A DNA stretch of 64,000 bases from Actinomadura sp. J1-007 (GCF_009793335.1 NZ_WING01000001.1:6820001-6884000); one strand, 5' to 3'; positions 52,450 to 61,957 are shown, counted from the first letter of the stretch. Notes: generated by a model not told the origin, from the letters alone. Numbers and translations are program-made.

Positions 52450-53675
52450 TAGGGGGAGCTACCCGCTTTCGGCCGGGATGTTCCGGCCGCGGGCTGGTCG
52501 TGGGGAGACGGGCCGTCCTTGCCGGAGACTCCGACGGCCAGGCCGGCGGCGGCCGACGCGAGGCCGACCGCGGCGACGGCGGGCCAGCCGCCGCGCGCCC
52601 AGGCGACCGAGCCGAGCAGGGAGCCGAGCGCGATCCCGAGGAACCGCAGTGTGAAGTACAGCGTGTTGAGCCGGTTGTGGGCCGCCGGGTCGCCCGCCAG
52701 CAGGACGGTCTGCGAGGCGGCCTGGTTGCCCCACACCCCGACGTCCAGGACGACCACGCCCGCCACCAGCCACCCGAGGCCCGTGCCGCCGGGCAGCAGG
52801 ACGAGCCAGCCCGCGATCACCATGCCGATGAGCGCCGCGAGCGCGCCGCGCCGCCCGAGCCGTTCGGCGGCCCGGCCCGCGTACGGGGAGGCGAGCGCGC
52901 TCGCGGCGGCCACCAGCCCGAACAGCCCGATCCCGGTCGGGCCGATGTGGTAGTGCCCCTCCAGCAGGAACGTCAGGGCCGTCCAGAACGCCCCGAACGC
53001 CACCCCGACCAGCGCGCCCGACCCGGTGACGCGCAGGACCGGCGGCCGCGCGAGCAGCCGGGGCAGCGACGCGAGGGCGGCCCGGTACGCGCCCGCCGAC
53101 ACCGGCGGAACGGGCGGCAGCACCCGCCGCAGCACGAGCACGACCACCAGGGTCAGCGCGCACGAGCAGCCGTACACCGCCCGCCACCCGACCAGGTCGG
53201 CGAGCGCCCCCGCGTACGCCCGGGACGCGAGCACGCCGACCAGCAGGCCGCCCTGGACGGTCCCGACGACCCGTCCCCGGCCGCGGTCCCCGGCCAGCAG
53301 GACGGCCAGGGGCGTCACGAGCTGCGGCACCGGGGACAGCAGGCCGACCGCGAAGCTCGCCGCGATCAGGAACGCCACGGTGGGCGAGACCGCGCAGGCG
53401 GCGAGCGCGGCGGCCGACGCCGCGCCGAGCCCGAGGATCAGGCGGCGCCGGTCGAGGGAGTCCCCGGCGGGGACCAGCAGCAGGATGCCCGCCGCGTACC
53501 CGGCCTGCGTGGCGGTCGGGACGCTGCCGAGCTCGGCGGGGGAGGCGCCCAGCGAGGCCGCCGCGTCCGCGAGGAGGGGCTGGTTGAGGTAGACGTTGGC
53601 CGCCGTGACCGCGCTGGCCGCGGCCAGCAGCGGGATCAGCGCGCGGGGCGCGGGCGGCGAGGCTGTTCGGGTCAC
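52449..53675 (-). CDS. MFS transporter
   Basis: 408 residues from GTG 53675. Twelve hydrophobic helices in two six-helix halves; the segment after TM1 reads ANVYLNQPLLADAAASLGAS, typical of YtfF/YdeR-like drug-efflux MFS members of the NIQ family, and SLDRRRLILGLG marks the loop 2-3 region. It is divergent from an AraC regulator, a common pairing in which the regulator controls the pump. Its end touches udgX. Confidence 0.9.
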   Translation of the reverse strand: MTRTASPPAPRALIPLLAAASAVTAANVYLNQPLLADAAASLGASPAELGSVPTATQAGYAAGILLLVPAGDSLDRRRLILGLGAASAAALAACAVSPTVAFLIAASFAVGLLSPVPQLVTPLAVLLAGDRGRGRVVGTVQGGLLVGVLASRAYAGALADLVGWRAVYGCSCALTLVVVLVLRRVLPPVPPVSAGAYRAALASLPRLLARPPVLRVTGSGALVGVAFGAFWTALTFLLEGHYHIGPTGIGLFGLVAAASALASPYAGRAAERLGRRGALAALIGMVIAGWLVLLPGGTGLGWLVAGVVVLDVGVWGNQAASQTVLLAGDPAAHNRLNTLYFTLRFLGIALGSLLGSVAWARGGWPAVAAVGLASAAAGLAVGVSGKDGPSPHDQPAAGTSRPKAGSSP

Positions 53676-53761
53676 GTGGCCCGACGTTAGAACGGTCCCT
53701 GGCTGGCATACTTTCGCTGTCACGCCATCATCTGTCGAGAACGCGCCAACCGGGGAGGGGC

Positions 53762-54592
53762 ATGTACGGCAAGAGCGAGAACCGCGACGACTACCAGCAC
53801 GTCCCGAGGCCCGTGGCGGCGATGGCGCGCGACCTGCCGGACGGCCACCGCATCCCCGCCCACCGGCACCGCCGGGCCCAGCTCATCTACGGCACCACCG
53901 GCGCGATCACCGTGGTCACCGGCCGGGGCGCGTGGGTGGTGCCCGCCACCCGGGGCGCGTGGATCCCGGCCGGGATGGAGCACGCGATGACCTGCGCGGG
54001 CGCCGTCGCCATGCGCACCCTCTACATCGAGCCCGGAGCGGCCGGGCACCTGCCCGCCGAGCCGACCGTCGTGTCGGTGTCCCCGCTGCTGCGCGAGCTG
54101 ATCGACGAGGCGACCCGGATCCCGGTGGAGTACGACCCCGAGGGCCGCGACGGCAAGGTCATGGACCTGCTGCTGCTCCAGCTCGCCCCGCGGCCCGTCC
54201 CGGCGCTGCACCTGCCCGCCCCGGCGGACGGCCCCGGCGGTTCCGGCGCCGCCGACAACGCTGACCTCGCCCGGCTCTGCGAGGCGATCCGCCGCGCCCC
54301 CGGCGAACGCTGGACGACCGCCGACGCCGCCGCGCACGCGCACCTGAGCGCCCGCAGCCTCCAGCGCCGGTTCGCCGCCGCGACCGGAATGAGCCTGGCC
54401 CGCTGGGTCCAGCAGGCCAGGCTCGTCCACGCGGTCACGCTGCTCGCCCGCGGCACGCCCGTCACGACGATCGCCGCGGCGCTCGGCTACGCGACCCCGA
54501 GCGCGTTCACCGCGATGTTCCGCCGCGCGCTCGGCACCACGCCCACGGGCTACTTCACCGACCCCGCTACCGGCGCCGGTCCGCCGCGTTAG
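53762..54592 (+). CDS. AraC-family transcriptional regulator
   Basis: 276 residues. An N-terminal cupin-type ligand domain (GHRIPAHRHRRAQLIYGTTG, WIPAGMEHAMTC) and a C-terminal AraC double HTH (WTTADAAAHAHLSARSLQRR; TPVTTIAAALGYATPSAFTA, MFRRALGTTPTGYF). The arrangement, divergent from an MFS exporter 86 bp away, resembles the E. coli NimR/NimT pair. Its 3' end overlaps the convergent monooxygenase gene by 4 bp. Confidence 0.92.
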   Translation: MYGKSENRDDYQHVPRPVAAMARDLPDGHRIPAHRHRRAQLIYGTTGAITVVTGRGAWVVPATRGAWIPAGMEHAMTCAGAVAMRTLYIEPGAAGHLPAEPTVVSVSPLLRELIDEATRIPVEYDPEGRDGKVMDLLLLQLAPRPVPALHLPAPADGPGGSGAADNADLARLCEAIRRAPGERWTTADAAAHAHLSARSLQRRFAAATGMSLARWVQQARLVHAVTLLARGTPVTTIAAALGYATPSAFTAMFRRALGTTPTGYFTDPATGAGPPR

Positions 54593-56326
54593 CTGTTCGG
54601 TCGCGCGGCGGGGGCGGCCGCCGCGTCCGGCGACGCCTCGCCGCCGGCCCGCAACAGCGGGGCGAGGGCGGCGGCGAACGGGCCGAGGTCGGCCGGGCCC
54701 ATCACCGCGGCGATGTAGCGGTCGGGCTTCACCAGCACGAACCGTCCCCGCGCGGCCCCCAGCGCGGCCTCCAGCGCCCCGTCGGCGTCAGCGACCGCCC
54801 GCCGCTCCCCGGTCGCGCGGGGAGCCGGTCGCCGAGGACGACCTCGACCTCCCGCACCGCCGCCCCCGCCGCGCCGGGCCAGCCCGCCGCGCGCGCCCGC
54901 GCCCACGCGGCGTCCGGCACGTCCACGCCGAGCAGCGCGGGGCCGTCGCCGAGCACCTCGTCCAGCAGCCGGGGCCGCAGGCTCGGCGGCACGAGGACGC
55001 GCGGCTGCGGGATCTGCGTGCCGGTCAGGGGATGCGCGCCCGCGACGACCCCCGCCTCGTGCCGGACGCGCGGCCGGAACCGCATCTCGGTCAGGTACCG
55101 CCGCCCCGGCCCGGTCAGCAGCAGGGCCCGCGCCGCGACGTCCCGGACCAGGGCGCGGCGGCGGCTCGTGGTCATGACGACGTCGCCGAGCCGTTCGGAG
55201 AACGCGACCGTCGCCGCCGCGTGCGGGCGCCGTTCCGGCTCGTAGGTGTCGAGCAGCCGGGCGTCCGCGCGGCCGTGCCACACCTCGGCGACCTTCCACG
55301 CGAGGTTGGCGGCGTCGCGGACCCCGGAGTTCAGGCCCTGCCCGGCGAACGGCGGCATCATGTGCGCCGCGTCCCGAGCAGCAGGCAGCGGCCGTCCCGC
55401 CAGCGGTCCGCGACCACCGCGTTGAACGTGTAGGCGGTGCAGCGCTCGACCTGGTCAGGGGTGATGTCGCGGTACGGGGCGATCAGCCGCCGGACCGTCC
55501 CGAAGTCGGGCTCGACGCCCTTCTCGCCCTCGTCCGGGCGCAGCCGGAACTCGTACCGGCACCGCCCGCCCCGCCCGGGGACGACCACCGCCGGGCGGTC
55601 GGGGCTGCCGTGGTGCATCCCGAACCGCTCGTCGTGGTGGTCGCCGACCGTGTCGGCCACCAGCCACACGTCCTGGTGGCTGGTGCCGGTCATGTCGATC
55701 CCGCGCAGCTCCCGGATCGTGCTGCGGCCCCCGTCGCAGCCCAGCACCCAGGACGCGCGCAGCTCCGTGACACCGCCGCCGTGCCCGCCGCCGTGCCCGT
55801 TCGGCCCGTGCCCGTTCGGTCCGTCCGGCCCGGCCGTGCGCAGGCCGGCGACGGCGCCGGTCTCGTCCTCGGCGACGGAGACCAGCTCGGTCGAGAACCG
55901 CACCTCCGCCTCGGGACGGGCCCGCAGCGCCTCCAGCAGGACGCGTTCGAGCTCGGGCTGCGCGAACTGGTTCTTGAACGGGTACCCCAGCCGGTACGGG
56001 GCGGGGCCGCGGGCGTGGAACAGCACCCGGCCGTTCCGGTCGTGGTAGCGGGTCCCGGTGCCCGGGACGACGATCTCCAGGACGCGCTCGGCCAGCCCGG
56101 CGGCCTGGAGCGTGCGCAGCGACTCGTCGTCCAGGCTGATCGCCTTGGCCTCGTCGCTGGTCCCGGCGTTGCGCTCGACCACGACGACGCGGACGCCGCG
56201 CGCGGCCAGCAGGTTCGCGACGGTGAGCCCGACCGGCCCGCCGCCCACCACCAGCACCGGCGCGGCCCCGGCCGCCCCGGCCCGGTCCCGTTCCGCCTCG
56301 GGCCCGCTCGGCTCCGGCGCGGTCAC
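54589..56326 (-). CDS. FAD-dependent aromatic-ring monooxygenase, MhpA-like (two frameshifts)
   Basis: GTG 56326 overlaps the upstream dehydrogenase stop (GTGA). The FAD-binding VLVVGGGPVGLTVANLLAAR, DDESLRTLQAAGLAERVL and VLGCDGGRSTIRELRGID point to a class A flavoprotein hydroxylase of the 3-(3-hydroxyphenyl)propionate/phenol type. The sequence breaks at about 55365 (one G missing in CTCGGGACG) before AAHMMPPFAGQGLNSGVRDA, the second FAD motif, and at about 54815 before AVADADGALEAALG and VKPDRYIAAVMGP (thioredoxin-like end). Repaired length is about 580 residues. It is the last gene of the catabolic operon. Confidence 0.88.
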
Positions 56327-57429
56327 GGGTTCACCACCGCCATCCAGATCGGCTCCGCGCGGCTCTGCATCTCGGCCACGGCGCGGCCCGTCTCCGCCAG
56401 CGGGAACCGGTGCGTGATCAGCTCGTCCGCCTCCAGCGCGCCGCGCCCCAGCAGGCCGAGGACCTCCGCGGCGTCCGTCCGGGTGCAGGACCGGGTGCCG
56501 ACCACCCGCCAGCAGTTGACCATGAGCGCGGCCATGGGCAGCGGCACCGGCGCCCGGTTCGCGCCCATGTGCACGAGCGTTCCGCCGGTGGCCAGCGACG
56601 TCATCGCCTGCGCGGACGCCGGCCCCTCCGGGACGAAGTCCAGCACCGCGTCCGCGCCCTCCGGGACCAGCCGGCGCAGCGCCCCGGCCAGGTCGTTCCG
56701 CCCGGACGACTCCCAGCCGTCCGGCAGCTCCTCCAGCGCGACCGCGTCGGCCGGCACGTCTCCCGCGAGCGCGCGGACGGCCTCCAGCCGCTCGGCGCTG
56801 CGGCCGACCAGCACGAGCCGCGCCACCCCGAAGTGCGGCGCGAGCTTGACCGCGGCGGTGCCCATCGTCCCGGTCGCGGCGGTCACGACGAGCGTGCCGC
56901 CGAGCGGCAGGTCCGCGCACTTCAGCGCGCGGACGGCGTTGGCCAGGTCGTGCACCTTCGCGCCGAGGTCGAACCCGACGCGGTCCGGCAGCGGGTCGAT
57001 CAGCCAGTGCGGCACGCGGACGTACTCGGCGAGCCCGCCGTCGTGGTAGGCGTCGTACAGCGGCATCGGGACGTCGCCGAACGCGGCGTGCCCGATCATC
57101 GCCTGCTGCGCGCACATCATCTCGCGGTCGGTGCGGCAGTACCGGCACGCGCGGCAGGTGAGGTTCGGGTGCACGCGGACGCGGTCGCCGGGCGCGACGC
57201 CGGTCACCGCGCCGCCGACGGCGGCGACCGTCCCGGCGGCCTCGTGCCCGAGCGTCGTCGGCAGGTGCCGGAACGCGCCCTGCGCGAGCAGCCGCATCAT
57301 GCCGGGCGCGAGCCCGGCGGCGGCGACCTTGACCAGTACGTCGAGCGGTCCCGGCTCGGGGACGGGGATCTCGGTCATCCGCGGCGCGTCGGAGCCCTTC
57401 TCGGCGCGCGCGGCGAGCATGGCGGTCAT
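56323..57429 (-). CDS. Zinc-type alcohol dehydrogenase (MDR family)
   Basis: 368 residues. The structural zinc cysteines are CRACRYCRTDREMMC; the catalytic zinc site has GHEAAGTVAAVG, but the usual early Cys of GxCGTD is replaced (AAGLAPGMMRLL), which is unusual. Rossmann part: GGTLVVTAATGTMGTAAVKL and a GTLVHMGANRAP segment. It probably oxidises an alcohol or reduces an aldehyde or enone in the pathway. It is coupled to the monooxygenase by a 4-base overlap. Confidence 0.85.
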   Translation of the reverse strand: MTAMLAARAEKGSDAPRMTEIPVPEPGPLDVLVKVAAAGLAPGMMRLLAQGAFRHLPTTLGHEAAGTVAAVGGAVTGVAPGDRVRVHPNLTCRACRYCRTDREMMCAQQAMIGHAAFGDVPMPLYDAYHDGGLAEYVRVPHWLIDPLPDRVGFDLGAKVHDLANAVRALKCADLPLGGTLVVTAATGTMGTAAVKLAPHFGVARLVLVGRSAERLEAVRALAGDVPADAVALEELPDGWESSGRNDLAGALRRLVPEGADAVLDFVPEGPASAQAMTSLATGGTLVHMGANRAPVPLPMAALMVNCWRVVGTRSCTRTDAAEVLGLLGRGALEADELITHRFPLAETGRAVAEMQSRAEPIWMAVVNP

Positions 57430-57459
57430 CGGCGTGGGTGCCCTCTCAGGGGTAAGGGG

Positions 57460-58443
57460 TCAGGCGGCGCGCAGGGCGGCGATCCGCCCCGGCTCGCAGG
57501 GGTCGGCGGTCCGGGCCGCCGCGGCGACCTGGGGCAGCTCGCGGTCCGACAGCAGCCGGATGTGCTCCGAACCGCCGGACACGAAGCTGGTGTGCGCGAC
57601 GCCGAGCGGCACGCGGACGAAGTCGCCCGGCCCGAGCTCGACCACGCCGCGCTGGCTCACGAGCGTGCGGCGCCCGCTGACCTGGTACTGGATCTCGTCG
57701 GCGTCCAGCGTGCGGACGTAGGCTCGCCCGTCCGCCGAGCGCAGCCGGACGACGCCGAGGCGCAGGTGCGCCGAGCGGTACAGCCAGGTCGTCCCGGTGT
57801 CGCCGGACGCGCGCAGCACCCGCAGCCGGTCCCGCTCCGCGTGCACCTGGTCGAGCAGCAGCCGCTCGTCGATGGGGAAGACGGCGATGTCGTTGCCGGG
57901 CGCGCCCATGCACTGGGTCACGGCCTCCTTGGCGTCCGCGCCGGGCTCCCAGCCCTCGAACGGCGGGGACACCGGCTCCGACAGCCGCACCGCGTCCCGT
58001 TCCTCGGCGACGGGCGCGGGCGTGTAGAACAGCAGGTGGCTCTCCCGGCGCCCGTGGTTGTCGTGCGCGACGCCGCGCGGCAGCCGCGAGAACTCGCCGG
58101 GCCGGTGCTCGACCACGCCCAGCTCGGTCATCAGCGTCCGCTCGCCCGCGATCTGGTACGAGATCTCGTCCACGTCGGTGTTGCGGTGGTAGAACGGCTG
58201 CCGGTTGTCCATCGTCTGCCACTCGACGCGGATCCGGTCGTTCTCGTACACCCCGCGCGGCGGCGCGAACGGCCGCGCCGTGAACTCCTGCGAGAAGTGC
58301 ACGACGGTCAGCGGGTCGTGCACGCGCCACAGCTTCATCGGGCCCTGCGGCGCGGCGGTCAGCAACCGCTCCTCGTCGCGCTCGACCGTGCGCAGCGGCG
58401 TGTCCGAGCCCATGAGGGCGACGGTCTCCTGGACGGTTCCCAC
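57460..58443 (-). CDS. Double-cupin protein, homogentisate/gentisate dioxygenase-like
   Basis: 327 residues from GTG 58443, preceded by AAGGAGAACC. Two cupin halves are visible. The first has NRQPFYHRNTDVDEISYQIA and GEFSRLPRGVAHDN; the second has LGVVRLRSADGRAYVRTLDA, DEIQYQVSGRRTLVSQRGVV and GDFVRVPLGVAHTS. This repeats the layout of homogentisate 1,2-dioxygenase but at shorter length. Metal ligands would be the His/Glu of each cupin; the second half lacks a clear HxH. It may be a ring-cleavage enzyme or a non-catalytic homologue. Same strand as the dehydrogenase, 30 bp upstream of it. Confidence 0.75.
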   Translation of the reverse strand: MGTVQETVALMGSDTPLRTVERDEERLLTAAPQGPMKLWRVHDPLTVVHFSQEFTARPFAPPRGVYENDRIRVEWQTMDNRQPFYHRNTDVDEISYQIAGERTLMTELGVVEHRPGEFSRLPRGVAHDNHGRRESHLLFYTPAPVAEERDAVRLSEPVSPPFEGWEPGADAKEAVTQCMGAPGNDIAVFPIDERLLLDQVHAERDRLRVLRASGDTGTTWLYRSAHLRLGVVRLRSADGRAYVRTLDADEIQYQVSGRRTLVSQRGVVELGPGDFVRVPLGVAHTSFVSGGSEHIRLLSDRELPQVAAAARTADPCEPGRIAALRAA

Positions 58444-58528
58444 GGTTCTCCTTGCTCTCTCGCGCGTTGCTGCGGCCGGACCTAGCCCGGCGGCCGGGCC
58501 CCGCCCGGCGGCCGGGCCCGGGGGCCGG

Positions 58529-59248
58529 TCAGGCCGGGCGGCCGGGCAGGCGGCGGTCGAGGAACGCGTGCGTGCGGGCCCAGGCGGTCTCGGCCGGCCC
58601 GGCGACGTACATGTTGGGGCGGGCGTCGCAGGCGAACGCATGCCCGGCGCCCTCGTACACGTGCTGCTCGAAGTCCACGCCCGCGTCCCGCAGCGCCGCG
58701 TCGATCGCCTCGACCTGCTCGGCGGGGATCGTCGGGTCCTGCGCGCCGACGTGCAGCAGCAGCGGCGCGTCGATCGACGCGGCCCGGTCCAGCACGGCGT
58801 GCGGCCCGGCCGCGATGCCGGGCCCGTAGAACACCACGGTCCCGGCGAGGCCCGGCAGGGCCGTCGCGGCGGTGAACGCGGCGCGCCCGCCGAAGCAGAA
58901 GCCGACGACGGCCGTACGGTCCGCGCCGATGCCCTCGGCCGCCGCGAGGTGGTCGAGGACGGCCCGCACGTCCGTGATGATCGCGTCCGCGCCGATCGCG
59001 CCGATCAGCGGCATCGCCTCGGCGTGCTGCTCGTACCCGAGCGTCCCGACGCCGTTGCGGTGGAACAGGTCCGGCGCGAGCGCGAGGTGGCCCCGCTCGG
59101 CGAGGCGGCGGGCGACGTCCTGGATGTGGTCGTTGACGCCGAACGCCTCCTGGAGCACGACGACCGCGCTCCCGTTCGGCTCGGCGGGCCGCGCGGCGTA
59201 CACACGCATCGGCCCGTCGGCGGTGTCCACCGTGGTCCAGCCGGTCAT
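58529..59248 (-). CDS. Dienelactone hydrolase family protein
   Basis: 239 residues from ATG 59248 with GAAGGAG upstream. Alpha/beta hydrolase with the dienelactone-hydrolase triad: Cys nucleophile in AVVGFCFGGRAA, Asp in VGAQDPTIPAEQ, His in YEGAGHAFACD, plus the conserved Glu in VLQEAFGVNDHI. It hydrolyses dienelactones or related esters from aromatic breakdown, in the cytoplasm. It is part of the minus-strand catabolic unit. Confidence 0.92.
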   Translation of the reverse strand: MTGWTTVDTADGPMRVYAARPAEPNGSAVVVLQEAFGVNDHIQDVARRLAERGHLALAPDLFHRNGVGTLGYEQHAEAMPLIGAIGADAIITDVRAVLDHLAAAEGIGADRTAVVGFCFGGRAAFTAATALPGLAGTVVFYGPGIAAGPHAVLDRAASIDAPLLLHVGAQDPTIPAEQVEAIDAALRDAGVDFEQHVYEGAGHAFACDARPNMYVAGPAETAWARTHAFLDRRLPGRPA

Positions 59249-59277
59249 CTCTCGGTTCTCCTTCGCTTCGGGGACGG

Positions 59278-60252
59278 TCATGCCTGGGGGAGCGCGCCGT
59301 AGTACTCGGCGGCGCCGGGGTGCAGCGGGACGGGGGACTCGCCCATCGTCACGGGGTCCAGCGGGTAGGTGACGGGGCTGCGCTCCGGCGGGAGGTGCCG
59401 GTACTGGCGTTCGATGACGTGCCGCGTCTCGCCGAGGACCCACGCGATCGCGTACGCCACGTCGTCCGGCAGGTCCGAGCGCGCCAGCACCAGGAAGTCG
59501 GAGAAGTCGAGCGTGCGGAACCGCGGGCACCCAGGGAAGTGGCCCTCCTCCACGACGGCGGCGGGCCAGGACAGGTCGTTCCACAGCCCGTCCAGCACAT
59601 TCTCCTCCACTTCGAGGAAGTGCAGGTCACCGCCCCATTCCTGCCAGTGCGGGAGCATGACGGCCTCGTGCGCCACGGCGTTCGCGCGGCCCGCCTTCAC
59701 ATGCGCGAACGTCTCGAACGGCCGCTCGTCCTCGATGAACTCGCCGCCCCAGCCGGTCACGTCCACGCCGGAGCGGTCCAGGATCTCGTGGGCCGCCAGC
59801 CCGACGTGGTTCACCCCGTCGTGGACGGACGTCGCGAGCCTCAGGACCGGCTTGGCCTCCCGCAGCTCGGCGAACGTGGAGACGCCGAGCGACCGGTGCA
59901 CGCCCACCACGAGCCGATCGCGCTGCGGGACGACGCCGAGCGCGCGCAGCTCGGGGAAGCCCTCGCCCTCGTACGCCCCGCGCCCGTCCAGCGCGGCGGC
60001 GGCGAACGCGGCGGGCGTGGTCAGCGCGATGTGCACCTCGCCGCGGCCGACGGCGCGCACCGAGTCGGAGAACCCGCGGCCGTTCCAGATCGCGACGCGG
60101 GTGTGCGGCCCGCAGCGGTCGGTCAGCTCCTGCGAGATCCAGCCGCAGACGCGGTGCAGGTTGGCGCCGCCCCAGTCGCCGCGCAGGTGCAGGGTGAGGG
60201 ACCTGCCGATCCTCGGTTCCCGCGGGCGCGGGCCCGCCGGTGTGCTGGTCAT
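59278..60252 (-). CDS. TAXI-type TRAP substrate-binding-like protein without signal peptide
   Basis: 324 residues. The fold pattern SLTLHLRGDWGGANLHRVCG, GRGEVHIALTTPAAFAAAAL, LGVVPQRDRLVVGVHRSLG, DRSGVDVTGWGGEFIEDERP and DDVAYAIAWVLGETRHVI matches TAXI-family solute-binding proteins. The start MTSTPAGPRPREPRIGRS has no signal peptide or lipobox, and no TRAP membrane subunits are in the window. It may act as a cytoplasmic ligand-binding protein, or a longer N-terminus may have been missed. It is the first gene of the minus-strand cluster, divergent from the IclR gene. Confidence 0.75.
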   Translation of the reverse strand: MTSTPAGPRPREPRIGRSLTLHLRGDWGGANLHRVCGWISQELTDRCGPHTRVAIWNGRGFSDSVRAVGRGEVHIALTTPAAFAAAALDGRGAYEGEGFPELRALGVVPQRDRLVVGVHRSLGVSTFAELREAKPVLRLATSVHDGVNHVGLAAHEILDRSGVDVTGWGGEFIEDERPFETFAHVKAGRANAVAHEAVMLPHWQEWGGDLHFLEVEENVLDGLWNDLSWPAAVVEEGHFPGCPRFRTLDFSDFLVLARSDLPDDVAYAIAWVLGETRHVIERQYRHLPPERSPVTYPLDPVTMGESPVPLHPGAAEYYGALPQA

Positions 60253-60270
60253 GACGTCTCCCGATCGGTG

Positions 60271-60289
60271 TGTCCTAATTACGGGGACA
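60271..60289. promoter_or_regulatory. Dyad TGTCC-N9-GGACA before the catabolic operon
   Basis: TGTCC at 60271-60275 and GGACA at 60285-60289 lie 19 bp upstream of the TAXI-protein start, in the 214-bp gap to the IclR gene. An adjacent AT-rich stretch with TTGTGAAACATT could hold the promoter. This is a candidate operator for the divergent IclR regulator. Confidence 0.45.
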
Positions 60290-60466
60290 AGCGTCCTGTG
60301 TTGTGAAACATTAGGCCGAGCGGAGCCCGCGACGCAAGCCTGACCAGGCCCTGCGTCCGCGACCTCGTGCTCGCCATCGTGCTCGCCCTCGTGCTCGTCC
60401 GGCGCGCCTTGCCCGATGTGCGCGGACGCCCCCGCCGCGACCTGTGCCCCATGTACGCTTTCCTGT

Positions 60467-61261
60467 ATGGCAGGACGGGAATCGACACGGGCGAGCGGCT
60501 ACCGGGAGCGCAACTCCACGGCCGACCGGGCACTGGACATCCTGCTGCTCTTCGACGACGACCGGCTGGTGCTGAGCGGCCAGGACGTCGCCGACCGGCT
60601 CGGCGTCGCCCGCTCCACCGCCTACCGCTACCTCCAGAGCCTCGCCTCGTCCGGCTTCATCGAGGAGCAGCGCCCGGCCGGCTACCGGCTCGGCCCGCGC
60701 GTGTTCGAGCTGGCCCGCCTCGCCCGCAAGGGGATCGGCCTCTCGGAGGTCTCCCGCCCGGTGATGCGCGAGCTGGTCGCCTCGGTCGGCGAGACGGCGC
60801 TGCTCACCCGCCGCGCCGGGACGGCCGTCGTCTGCCTCGAACGCGAGGAGGCCGACCACCCCGTCCGCCTGTCGTACGAGCGCGGGCACGTCCTGCCCGT
60901 CAACGCGGGCGCCGCCGCGCTCGTGCTGCTCGCCTGGGCGCCGGACGCGGAGGTGGACGGCATCGTGGAGAAGGCCGGCCTGCCGAGGTTCACCGGGCGG
61001 ACGCTCACCGACGCGGCGGCCCTGCGCCGGCGGCTGGAGGTCATCCGCCAGGAGGGCATCGCCGTGTCGCGCGGCGAGCTGGACGACGACGTCCTCGGCC
61101 TCGCCGCGCCCATCCGCGGCGCCGACGGCGAGGTCGTCGCGGCCGTGAGCGTCGCCGCCCTGTCCCACCGCGTCCCCGACGAGCGCGTCCCCGAGGTGGC
61201 CCGCGCCGTCAGCGCCTCCGCCGAGCGGATCAGCGACCGGCTGAAGACCCTCGCCTCCTGA
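60467..61261 (+). CDS. IclR-family transcriptional regulator
   Basis: 264 residues from ATG 60467 (an upstream GTG at 60416 would add 17 residues). Winged helix in the N-terminal part (DRALDILLLFDDDRLVLSGQ, VADRLGVARSTAYRYLQSLA), then the IclR effector domain (LARKGIGLSEVSRPVMRELV, GHVLPVNAGAAALVLLAWAP, GELDDDVLGLAAPIRGADGE). IclR proteins commonly control aromatic-catabolism operons. It sits at the centre of the cluster and is the probable regulator of genes on both sides. Confidence 0.93.
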   Translation: MAGRESTRASGYRERNSTADRALDILLLFDDDRLVLSGQDVADRLGVARSTAYRYLQSLASSGFIEEQRPAGYRLGPRVFELARLARKGIGLSEVSRPVMRELVASVGETALLTRRAGTAVVCLEREEADHPVRLSYERGHVLPVNAGAAALVLLAWAPDAEVDGIVEKAGLPRFTGRTLTDAAALRRRLEVIRQEGIAVSRGELDDDVLGLAAPIRGADGEVVAAVSVAALSHRVPDERVPEVARAVSASAERISDRLKTLAS

Positions 61262-61319
61262 CCGGCGCGGCGGGACTCGCCGCACCGCGCCGCACCGTGC
61301 CAGGAGGCGCGCCGCCGGG

Positions 61320-61814
61320 CTACTGGACGGGCTGGTAGGCCGGGCCGCCGTCGTCGAGCAGGCGCTCGGCCTCGGCGAGGATGTCCTCGGCCGGCTGGTC
61401 CAGGTTGAGGGACTTGCGGAACGGCTGCCGCACGTCGCGGTCGATGCGCAGGTAGACCTCGTTGCGGTTGCCCTCGGGGTCGAAGAAGTAGATCCCGAAC
61501 GCGTTGCCGTGCGTGACCTCCTGCTGGACCTCGACGCCCTCCTCCCGGAACCGCCGGTGGTAGGCGATCACGTCGTCGAGCGTCTCGACCCGCCAGGAGA
61601 TCTGATGCTGCTGCTTCGCGCCGCGCTCGGCGGTGCGGCCGGTCTGGATCACGAACTCGTGGTGCTCCTCCTCGGGGCGGGAGCTGAAGAACACGATGCC
61701 GTGGTCGGCGTCCTCGTCGGTGACGGTGAGCCCGATGACGCGCTCGTAGAAGTCCTTCATCAGGGGCAGGTCGAACACCCAGAGTCCGGTGTGCCCGAGT
61801 TCGGCGATGGCCAT
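61320..61814 (-). CDS. VOC-family protein, extradiol-dioxygenase-like
   Basis: 164 residues. Metal-ligand pattern is complete: His8 in AELGHTGLWV, His in AKQQHQISWRVETLDD, Glu in DPEGNRNEVYLRID. HGIVFFSS and HHEFVIQTG fill the core. One VOC unit followed by a helical tail (RKSLNLDQPAEDILAEAERL). Its resemblance is to one-domain extradiol or catechol-2,3-dioxygenase-like enzymes, so it may be the ring-cleavage enzyme of this cluster. It is divergent from the FAH gene across a gap with palindromes. Confidence 0.88.
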   Translation of the reverse strand: MAIAELGHTGLWVFDLPLMKDFYERVIGLTVTDEDADHGIVFFSSRPEEEHHEFVIQTGRTAERGAKQQHQISWRVETLDDVIAYHRRFREEGVEVQQEVTHGNAFGIYFFDPEGNRNEVYLRIDRDVRQPFRKSLNLDQPAEDILAEAERLLDDGGPAYQPVQ

Positions 61815-61906
61815 GCGGCCCCCTCCTTGTCCTGTTTTTCAGAACATAGATCCTGTTATGTGAGATGAGCGTAACCGATTGACCGGCGATCGCTCCAGTC
61901 CCTAGG

Positions 61907-61922
61907 CTGTATCGCCATACAG
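61907..61922. promoter_or_regulatory. Perfect palindrome CTGTAT-CGCC-ATACAG before the FAH gene
   Basis: A 16-bp perfect dyad lies 35 bp upstream of the FAH start. A second, weaker dyad ACATA-N8-TATGT lies at 61844-61861 before the VOC gene. They are candidate IclR- or GntR-type operators controlling the divergent pair. Confidence 0.6.
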
Positions 61923-61957
61923 GATGGTTGATTCATTTTTCAGGACATGGAGGCCGG

